From Epiperipatus broadwayi (Eukaryota; Onychophora; Udeonychophora; Euonychophora; Peripatidae), in assembly GCA_028023455.1 (NCBI GenBank), contig JAQFVV010006216.1, forward strand, positions 2,866,877-2,930,876: DNA of 64,000 bases, given 5' to 3'. The notes beneath the pieces were generated by a model. That model searched no databases, was not told the origin of the DNA, and saw nothing but the letters and a program-made list of their open reading frames with translations. Below, piece by piece: positions 39,601 to 51,600 of the stretch (positions are counted from its first letter, which is position 1; each line of letters opens with the position of its first letter). Position numbers and translations under genes: made by a program.

Positions 39601-42600
39601 CAGCTATACAAATATCAAAATTTTTATACATTAAAAGCCTTAACATTTGAAAAGGGCACCAAATCAGGTGTTGAAAAAGGCTTTTAATGTATATAAAATT
39701 TTTGATATTTATATAGCTGTTGTAAAGAATTTATTTTCTGAATATTATTTTATGGAAAAACAGCATAAAGATATTTATTCTTTTCCAATTTTAACTGAAA
39801 TTTTATCTTTCTTTGCTCACATTGGTGCGTGTGTGTTCGCGCTACCTCTCTGTCAATATCTTCACTATTACGAATCTGCTGTGTTCTTGCGTCCGGGGGA
39901 TTACATAATGTTCTGTGAAGATAATTTCAAACACATATACACGTACACTTTATTTATTTTATACGTAAATTCGGATTGAATCCAAGTAATAGGCGCCAGG
40001 AGAACTTTTATAAGAGTCCGCCACGTATGTGCATAAGCTCACTCAACTATATCACAAAACATGCCCGTGCATCACTCCAGTCGGAAGCAAGAAACGAACA
40101 CAGCCAATATTACCCTTCAAATTACATCGAATCTGTGATCTTTCACTCACGATCAACTACTTATTATATGAGGGCCCGCCCTATATCCCACAGAACAAAT
40201 TAATCAAACTTAATTTAATCTAAGAGAACATAACAAACATAAGCATAAATAAAATAAAATCCCAACACCAAAAATATCAAATGCATTCATTCATATACAA
40301 ACAAATTTGATCGCTCTAGCACTCATTCCTATTATATAAATTTATGTTGAAATTCCAAGCAATTAATAACAAAAAATACTAGTTAAATAAATGTTTTATT
40401 TAATCTGTTTACTAACAATTAATGCAGGTATATGATCGGCAAGCCGAGATAATTAAATATAGATTTCAAGGTGACTTCGCACATATTTTAAAGAATGTTA
40501 ATCTGTCGGCAAACTTATTTGGTTAGATTCTCGAATCGTTCATTAATGGTCAAGAGTAACTTTATCATTTTAGCTTAATGTTTTTTAATAGTTCGGGTTA
40601 TTAAGTTATTTTATTTTGGTGCATAAGTGAATACGACAATTTAAAGATAGCTACCTGTGGAACGTAGAAAGACTGTAATGGGATCCTGAGCGATGGTTTC
40701 TTCTTTAACGAAGCATTCCGGCAATTTGCAAGGTCTCAAAAGCGTGTGTGGTCCTTATGTGAAGTTTCTCCGGTGTTACGAGCATCCTATTAGCAATCAG
40801 CGGAGCTGGACGCGGAGGTCCGGCGGTCAAGCCGCGAATTTTATGTTCAGCAACGCATCTCTGTTAGATTTCAATAGTCTAATAATAATCAATAATAGTC
40901 TAATTCAATCATCCTTTGAAAAGTGCTGTCCGGCCTTTTTGATCTCTTCCTTCCCGCCCTCACACCTTGAATTTTTCTCACCCAATCACTCCCATGCACC
41001 TGTGAGTCCCTTCATCTTATAAGTCCAATGAGTGTTAACTCAATTCCATGATTTCTGGGATCGTTTACACCACCTTGGAATTTCGCTCAATTTGACCATT
41101 TTTTTCAGGTATTGTTTCGCTGGAGACAGAAGTCTGAGTTGTACAATAGCAGTGTACACTTTTTCTCACCTCTGTTTCTAAATTTGGCTTATTTTATCTA
41201 GGCGTACCAGCACATATCCTGCCTATTGTTTCAATTTCTCTAATTTTACATTTACTAATTACCCCTATTTAAAATAATTTTAGATCGCTTGGAATTTCAG
41301 AACATATTGCAAATTAATTTATTCATTTTCCCCTTTTGTTCAAAATGATTCAAATGATTTAATAAAAGTTAAACTAGCGTTCAATCATTCCTATCTCTTT
41401 AATTAATTAAAAATGCAAAAAAAACTACAACTAATGATTATAGATTTATTCTTAACAAACAAACACAAATAATAAAAAAAAACTCTTTTACTTTTTTATT
41501 TCAATAAATTTGACAGGTACTCTTATATAGCTGCGATCATGCTTTAGAAACGGCTGTTTCTCGTTTATTATTAAAGCAAGACCGCTTTTTTAAAAGTTTT
41601 GTTCCTGTCATTCATTTCGTCAATTGATTATAGTTTAACATAACCTCATATGCCTGGGTTCAAATCCCATGTAACGCTATTCCGTTACAACATATATATA
41701 TATAGAGAGAGTAATTTTAGTTGAAAATTTGTTTTAAAAATGAACTTGAATTCCTCCTTATAATAATTACATTGTTTAATTAATATTTGACACCTTCTTA
41801 TTCTAAGATTATGACATAAATATGGAAAATTAGTGGGAAAAAATGGCTTCAAACCTAAATTATTATTGATGTTATTACAAAAATAATAAAGCTTCAATAA
41901 AGATGAGCTTAACAAATGATATTAAAACAGGCAAACATAAGAATTAGTGATCATGTGATGCTTAACAAATGATTATAACAGCTTAATTACCAAATGAAAA
42001 ACTAGTGAATTCTTAAGTGAAAACAAAAAATATTCCAGAATAGACATAAGATGAAATGTGATAGAAAATTAACTAAATTGTTTTAAAGACTTGTGACGAA
42101 TGTCCTGTGAAAAAGTCTGTTGTAAAGTAGGCTGTCAAAAAGTGGGTGATCAATTTAATTTCAAATCAACTTTATCTTAGGATTTCCAATAAGCAATACC
42201 TCCCCCCCTCTCCCTATGTTTCCATTTTACATTGTACAATGGTCTGTTCAATATTCCCTCTTAGGTTAAGTCTGTTTGATCTTTTATTATGTTTATATAA
42301 TTTACTACATTTAATCAAATTCTTGTTTATACAACTAAATATCTTTCTGTTAATTTCCTATTTGTATATATTAATTTCTTTAAAAAAAAATCATGATATC
42401 TCTATTTTTCTTAATATTAAACTCTCTCTTGCTAATTTAGAATTAGTCTCAATTTTTTAATTTAATATTTTGTTTCTTTTGAACTGCTATAAAAACTATT
42501 CTACAAATTCATCAAATTTATTTTTTAATTTGGGTTTACTTTTCATCCGTATTAAGTCCTTAATGATTATTATATGCTGTACTACTACATCATATTTAAT

Positions 42601-45600
42601 GTGATTTAAGTTTGCCATTGTTTTTTGAGATGATATCTTTCACAATGTGATCTACTGTGACTTCTCCTTAAACAGTCAGGAATCTCTCAGCAACTATGCC
42701 CAAAGAAACCAGTTAGCTACTTTACCTTCCGCTTCCATTCTCCACCCTAAGCTTTCCCATAATCTGCTCCATCCCATTTCCACAACATAATCTTTGTCAA
42801 TTCTATGGCTTTTATATCTAAATCCCCTCATCTTTTACCAAACCCAGCATAAAAACCAATAACCCACTTTCTGCATAATCACTTTGTTCATATTTATTCT
42901 TCCATAACATTATTTGTACCCTTTCTGCTTTGAAGCATTTACATTCAATCAACAGATGCCAAATATTTTCTATGTTTTCCTTACACAATTTGCAGACTAA
43001 ATCACCCATATTTTTCCATTTGCATGTATATTCTCTTGTTGCTAAAGATCCCAGTCGAGCCTTAAACAATAAACTACTTTCCTTGCTATTATTATAAATT
43101 AACTCGCACCCAATGTTTGTTTACTTCCATATATATTTAAATACTTTTTACTTTCCATACTAGTTCTCCATCTCTCCCAACTCCCTATTCTTTATTAATG
43201 TACCTACTTTTTAATCCCAATTCCTTACTACCATAACACTCAACAATCCTCCTAATCCAATCATTCCACCCTTTTGTACATGAATACTGATATAAATTCT
43301 TTATCCAAATCTTTTGCATACCACATTTCTTTTCTCACCCATCTTGTTGCCTGCCCTTCACTCGTAACTCAATTAAATACTATTTTGGTTATTCTTTTAT
43401 TATCTATAAACTGCAACCTACCAAACATTTTTATTTTACTTTTTGCATCTCTCATATAAAAACTTGATCATCCCATTTCTCCTTGAATTGCCTCCTTTGC
43501 TGTCCACACCTCTCCATCTAATGCATGTCTTCCTACTTTCCTTTATACTTTTTGTAAGTAATCTAATACCCCTTTACTAATATATAACGAATCATTACCA
43601 TATGTTAACCCTGCTACTGCAACTTTGTAAGTAATCTAATACCCCTTTACTAATATATAACGAATCATTACCATATGTTAACCCTGCTACTGCAACTCCC
43701 CTCCATACAATTCTAGCTACATCATATTTATTATATGAAAACACTGTTAATTTCTTTACCAAACCCTTTCTTTTCTTTGCTTCATTTACCAATTTTTTCT
43801 CCCATTCATCCAAGCAATTTTTATGATTATTTAAGATGATTCCCAAATAACTATATCTATCCACCACACTTAACTTTATATCCCCCAATAAAAATTCTAC
43901 ATCTCTTTCCCCAGTATTAACCATCATTATATTTGATTTTTCTTCACTAAATTTAATCCCCACCTCTTTACCCACCCTTGCACGTCCTCAGTATAGCTTC
44001 CATATCTTCTCTTCTCTCTGCAGACAAAAAGATATTCGAAAAAAAAAAAAAGACCCGACAAAATATATACTCCCTTGCCACCTATTAACGGTATTTCTAT
44101 TCCTCTTCCTAGTCTTTCTATTGCTTTCTCCATTTCACTCAAATACAACAAAAACAAAATAGGTGAGATAGGACATCCTTGCCTTAGTCCCATCCATTTT
44201 TAACTTTAACTGATTCTATATCCCCTAATTGATAAGTATAGTAATTATTATCATATAATTTCTTAATAATATTTACTAAAGCTTCATCCATTCCCAAATT
44301 TACTAAACTTATTCATAATCTATTTGTATTTACTCTATCATATGCCTTCTTTATATCTATAAATTCATATATAACGATCTACCTGAATTCCTACTCATAT
44401 CCATAAGTTGTTTAACTACAAATAAACTATCTCCTATACGCCCATCTGACCTAAAACCTCCCTGCATTTCCCTCACTACATTATTCTCTTCCATTTATTT
44501 TGCAACTCTTTCAGCCACCATATATGAAAAAACATTATATGAAAAAACTATATAAAACTGATTTTTTAACTTTCTATGATCATTACCCTTTCCTTTAAAC
44601 AATAGTCTTACTCTTATATTACTCCAACTACCCGGAAAAACTTTCTTCTGTGCCATCTTATTAAAACATGATAACAGCTTTACTTTTGCTCTATGCCCTA
44701 AATTCATTACCATCTCTGCTTCCCAACCATTAAACCTCTTGCCTTTCCACTTTTTAATTTCTTTCCTGCCTCATTCAGTTCATTTTTGTAAACCAAATAT
44801 TCCCATCGCTAAATGCTTTCATGTTTTCTATCACTAAGTCCTTCATATCTAATATCTTTTCTATATTCATTACATATCTATTTAAGATTCTCTAATTCTT
44901 CTCTAGAGCTACACTCTATTCCCTCATCATCTAATAATACTATCTCTCTCTCCCCTACATTCCTCATTCTCCTTTTAATGTAATTCCAAAATTTTTTACT
45001 CCCATCCCTTCCACTTTTATTAATATCCTCCAACAATTTACTATTCAATTTTCATTCTCTCTCTATAATTATCTATTTTAGGCAACTTCTTTTCTAAGTA
45101 CTTTTCCCATTTAGCATTAATAACTTTTCCACTTTCTTTGTTCTTAATAGCACTCTTATATTCTATGCATGCTTCTTTCCTTTCATTTACACTTTTACTA
45201 ACTCTCATTTTTTTATTACTTTTATTCTTCTGCATATTCTCAACTAAAACCCTATTTGCCACTTTTTCTGTTTCACCACACCAGTCCTTATACTCATCCC
45301 CAACCAACTGTTACATCGTTTCTTCAACTTGTATTTTATACTCTTCTAACTTATTCTTATCATCCACTCTCCATCCACAATTTTCACTATTGTTTCTACT
45401 TTTATTTCTATTCTCCTCTATTACATTACTAACCATTTCTATTACAATGAAGTTATGATCACTATTACATACTCTCTCCATTATCAAACCTCTTAATTTT
45501 CCGTATTTTATTAATTCCCTCTTTCTCTATCAATATATAATCAATTGTGTGAAATATATTATTCCTAGACCATGTGTATTGTCCCTCATAAATATTTGAT

Positions 45601-48600
45601 AAATTCCCAATGCTCAAATTCACTCTGACAAAATTCTTTCAAAAACTGACTATTCTTATTATCTACATCAATTTCTTCAATATGTCCACTCATATCCCCT
45701 ATAACCATTATTCTCTGCCCCTTAGGCATTCATATATGCTGCTGTTCCACTCCATTACAGTTTGGCTATCTCCAGTGGCCATGTACACTATAGCCACCAT
45801 CCATTCTTATCTACTCAACCTTATTTCAAACCACAAATGTTATTGACATTTAACAATATTTAAATATTTTTTCGATATAACACCTATACCATCCCCCTTT
45901 TTTCTTTTTCTTTTCTATTTATACCCTGCCATACCAAATCTTCCAGAATAGATTCTTCTTCTCTTAGATGTGTTTCCACTACTGCTAATACCTCAAGCTC
46001 TTCATTTTCAATTGCTTTGTTTAATTCCAGCCACATTTCTGGTGTACTACCACCTTGCATATTCAATACCCAATTTTAACAATCCCTTCTTTCCTAACTA
46101 CTCTTTTATAAATTCTTTTGATTCTTTCTTCTCCATTACGTTTATAAAAAAACTTTCTTACCATTAATCTTACAGATCCATTCCCTCTCCACATCTACAT
46201 TTATATCTAAATCAACTATCTTTTGCTTATTTCTTACATCTGGAGTGGCAAATCCTCGAAACAGTAATGCCACCTAGTATAAGCCATAGTAAAAAATGGA
46301 TGCAAAGTTTATGCATAAAACCTCTATTTCTTGCCTAGTCATCCAATATTCCCAGATTAATAATACCAAACTCTCCATACAGTAGTGCCACCAAGTGCAA
46401 GCCTTTATAATACATAGATGCAGGAAGATTTGTGCACTAAATTCTTATCAAATGCCTACCCAACCAACACCCCTAGACTAGTTTCTAGCTTGTGACTTTC
46501 ATCAGTGAGGAGACTTGGATTTGAGAGCAATGCACAAACCTTGCATCCATTGATTACTAAGGCTTGCACTTGGTGACATTACTGTATGGAGTGTTTAGTA
46601 CTCTTATTAACAGCATGTGTAAGCATATGAAATGGTGATCATGAGATGTTTTGATGGTTTTACACTTATTATGCCCATAGTATAATGGTAACTGTGGTTT
46701 TGAAAAACCAAAGACACCAAAATGTATAGATGCTGAACTAAGTTCAGATCTATATGACTATAGAAGCGAATGAGCTTGAGTTGAAAACATCATGGTGTTT
46801 TCATCTTGAGTTTCTAGCTTTATAGTTAACCAAATAAGTAAAAGGTGGCTGCTGGAGGGTTGCATTAGATTCCTAAGATCTAGGTGCAGTGCTCTCAAAT
46901 CCAAGGATCCTCATTGATGAAAACCACAAACAGATGACTAGGCACTAAATTGGGATTTTATGCACACACCTTCCTGCATCCATTAATGACAAAGGATTGC
47001 ACTTGGTAGCACTACTGTATGGAGTTTATTACTCATTAACACCATGAGTAAGCACATGAATGGTGAACATGTGATGTTTTTATCCCCAGAGTAGTTTCTA
47101 GCTTGTAGACTTCATCAGTGAGAGCCTTGGATCTAAGAGCAACCCTTCAGCAATCACCTTTTTAACTAACTATAAAGCTGTGAGTCCAAAACACAAACAA
47201 GTTTTCAAAATAAGCTCATTCACTTGTATAGTTATATAAATCTGAACCCAGTTTAGTATCTACACATCTTGGTGTCTTTGGTTTAGTTAATAACCAGTAA
47301 ACATCACATGATCACCATTTTCTATGCTTACACAATCTGTTAAAACAGTGACAAACTCATGATACAATAGTGTCACCCAGTGCATAGTAATGAGCTTCGA
47401 TTTAAAACATTGTTTTCATGGTAACTAAAAAGATAAAAGGTGATTACTAGATGGTTGCAATAATTCCTAAAATCTAGTGCAGTGCTCTCAGATCCAAGCT
47501 TCCTAAAACCCAAGACAGAATCTAATATGGTGGTATTAGATGAGTAGTACTATATAAAAATTTTGTGCACTAATCTTCTTGCATTCATTGATTACCATGG
47601 TTTACACAGGATGGCATTACCGTATGGAGATAGAGGAGGAAGTGAAGGATGTAGAAGCAAAATTAAAATCATTAGAGACGAAGTGTCATCAGATAAAGGA
47701 ATTACTGAGTACGAATGTTAAGGAAGTAGATAAGTAGGTCCAGAAGGTAGTAGAAAATGTTACAGATGAAGCTGAGAAAGTAAACTATGAAACAGTATTG
47801 ATAAGAGATTCACTAATTAGAAAATGTGGAGATATAATTGCAAGGAAAAATAGAAACAGGTATGTAAGAGTATATTTACCTAGAGCTAGAATTAGGGATG
47901 TTACAGATAAAGTAATAAAGCAAGGGAGTAGAGATGTGTATGTTATGGACTAATAATTTGTCAGAGCCATCAGAGAGAATAATGGATAATATACATAGAA
48001 CTGATTAGGAATTTGAGTAAGATTAAAGGAAGAGTAGGAACAGTTGGATTATTACCAAGTTTGATAAGAGGTATATGTTAGATAGGGCGTGTTCTATAAA
48101 TGAGAGATTGAAAAAATTGTGTGAGAGAAATGATGTTATGTTTACGGATGTATGGGATTTTTTTATTGGAAAGAGGGAGTTATATAATAAAGATGGATTG
48201 CACATAGAACAACAAGAAAGTGAAATTTTAGGGAGTTTTATTAAAAAGAAAGGGGAGTAGGGTTTTAAGTGGCAATGTTATCAGAAAGAAAAAGAATGGA
48301 CAGGATATAAAAAATAATCAAAGGGTAGCTGATTTAGATATAAATGTAGATGTGGAGAGGAAACGGGTCTGTAAAATTAATGGCAAGCAAGTTATTTATA
48401 AATGTAATAGAGAAGAAAGAGTCAAAAGAATTTATAAAAAAGTACTTAGGAAAGAAGAAATTAAAATTGGATATTTGAATATGCAAGGTGGTAGGAGAAA
48501 TGAAGAGCTTAAGGTATTAGCAGTAATGGAAACACATCTAAGAGAAGAAGAACCTATTCTGGAAGACTTGGTATGGTAGGGTAGAAATAGAAAAAAAAAA

Positions 48601-51600
48601 AAGCAGTGGGGGTATAGAAGTTATGTCAAAAAAGTATTTAAATACTGTTAAATGTCAAGAACATTTGTGATTTGAGATAAGATTAGGAAGCCACAAATGG
48701 ATGGTGGCTATAGTGTATATAGCTAATGGAGATAGTCAAACTATAATGCAATGAAACAATAGGATACCTAGTTAAGGATATACAGAGTTTCAAAGAAAAG
48801 GGTAAGAGAATAATGGATATAGGAGATATGAATAGACATATTGAAGAAATTGATAATGTAGAAAATAAGAATGGACAACCTTTGAAGAATTTTTGTTAGA
48901 GTGAATTTGAGCATTGGAAATTTATCAAATATTTATGAGGGACAATACACATGGTCTAGAAATAATATATTCCACACAATAGATTATATATTAGTAAAGA
49001 AAGAGGGAATGAATAAAGTACAGAAAATTAAGGCATTTGATAATGAAGAGAGAGTATGTAATAGTGATCATAACTTCTTTTTAATAGAAATGGTTAATAA
49101 AGTGACGGTAAATAGAAATAAAAGTAAAAAGGATAGCGAAAGATGTAGATGGAGAGTGAATGATAAGAATTTCAGAGTATAAAATAAAAGTTGAAGAAAC
49201 CATGGAAGAATTGGTTGGGGATGAGTATAAGAACTGGTGGAATAAAATAGAAAAATTGGCAAATAGGGTTTTAAGTGAGAATATTCACAAGAATAAAAAA
49301 AATAAAAAAGTGAGAGTTAGTGTAAAAGAGAGAAAAAAAAGCATGCAGAGAATATAAGTGTACTATTAAAAACAAAGAAAATGAAAAAGATGTTAATGTT
49401 AAATGGGAGAAGTACTTAGATAATTATAGAGAATGAAAATTAAATAGTAAATTATTGGAGGATATTAATAAACGTAGAAAAAATGGGAATAAAAAATTTT
49501 GGAAATATATTAAAAGAAGGAATCAAAATATAGAAAATGCGCTAACACACACAAAGCTAAAAAAGAAAATATATATTATTTTAATATCTATTCATTGAAT
49601 GGCTAAGCGCTTTCAAGGTTCAAGCCCTCATAATCATAGCCGTATTATAAAATATAATAAATTGACACGGAGTGATGCAAATTTATGCAAATGAAATGAT
49701 TATGCATTCTATTTCTTGGATATTTTGTAGCAAGAGTCTTTTCTATTGATGGCGTCGCCATCTCCAGATATAAAGAAAGTTTCCTTTATCTTTCTTTTTA
49801 GATCATGCCGCTCTCTGCATACCACCACTGGATATCCCGGTTGACAATCGTGCCCAGCTGAAGCACAGTGCTGCGCAAAAACTGAACTATGAGCGGTGTC
49901 CAAAAAAGCTTTATTATAAGAATAAGTGTGTTGAGATAGCCTAGTGGAGAGAGGCCCTATTCTCACTATAATATGATCTACAAAATTTTTCAAGGCAGGC
50001 AATATTATAGACCACTTGAGGTGTCTGCGAGGGTGGTAGGCAGTCTTTGGTATTATTAATTATTTGTTAGAGTTAGGAGGTGTGTGAAAACATAACTGGT
50101 ATTTATTATTGAAAATATTATAAAAACATTTATGCATATTAGGCAGGTAAGGGAGTAGGAGTCTTTGTTTGTCAATGTTAGGGACTTGATCATTTATTTT
50201 AGCAAAAAATTGTTTTCCCCTCCTGTCAATTACATTCACATCAAAACCAACTTTTATTAGGTCGTCCCTATATGATGTGAGGTTAGCATTTTTATCTGCC
50301 TAAATTTACATATGTGCATATTTGTAAACAAAAATAAGGTTAAACCAGAGAGTTTATGGTTAGTTGGTGAATTGGAAAGAGGGTGGGAGTGTCCTCTAAC
50401 ATCAAGGGGTTTGATTAGCATTTTATAATTAATGTGTGTGTTCTCGCTGCATATATAGGTCCAGGTATTTAACTTGGTTATGGGCATTTTCATTCTCCAT
50501 GTTAAACGTAAGCCCTGTAGTGTTTTGAAGTTCATTTTTTATTTGTAGAATAATCGGAGAGGGAGCAGCTATGAAGATATCATCAATGTATCTAGTGTAT
50601 ACGGATAGCAAGTTAGATTCTTGGTATCTCGGAATTATTTGCTTTTCAAAATAATTTAAAACTACACTTTCTAGTGTATACGGATAGCAAATTAGATTCT
50701 TGGTATCTCGGAATTATTTGCTTTTCAAAATAATTTAAAACTACACTTGAGATGATGCCACTCATAGGGAGTCCCACTGGCCAACCGTCTTTCATATGAA
50801 AATACTGGTTGTGAAAGAATGCCATAATATTTTTATCAAGCCAAGATAAAAAGTCTATAATAAAGTCAACTAGTGGCTGAGCTAAATTGTGGTTTATAAG
50901 CTCTTCTCTTACAATCTGAATAGATTTAGCCCTACAAATGGAGCCGTATAATTCCGAAACATCAATAGTAGCTAATGTAGTGTCTGGGTTCAAAACTAGG
51001 TCTTTTATTTTTGCAACAAATTGAAATGACGAATTTATGGTATATGAACCGAATCCCAAAGCTTGAATGAGCTGTCTGTTAACCCATTTCGCCGTATTGG
51101 AATAGTGGACTCCTCCAAAATCTAAAATAAGTCACAATGGAATATCAGCCTTGTGTATTTTGGCATTGGTAAACATCCTTGGAGGAATGGATGCAGACTG
51201 GTAAAGCCTATAATATTCCGCCTTAGAGAAAGCTTTATTACAGTGTGGTCTAAATAATATATATTTTCTTTATTTGTTTTTAGCTTTGTGTGCTTGTGCG
51301 TGTTAGCGCATTTTATATATTTTGATTCATAATTAGCCACAAAGTATAAACTATTTACTTATTAAAAGAAGGAATGTAGAGGAGAAAGAAATAGTATTAC
51401 TAGATGATGAGAGAATAGAGTGTAGCTCTAGAAAAAAATTAGAGATAATCTTAAATAAGTATGTAATGGATATAGAAAAGATATTAGATGTGAAGGACAG
51501 AGTGATAGCAAACATGAAAGCATATAATAATGGGAATATTAGGTTTACAGAAAATGAACTGAATGACATAGGGAAGAAATTAAAAAATGGAAAGACAAGA

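Noticed and set aside
40693-41022. 109-codon open frame in a G+C-richer island
   Set aside because: No recognisable domain; it may be retroelement leader sequence, so it was not called a gene.
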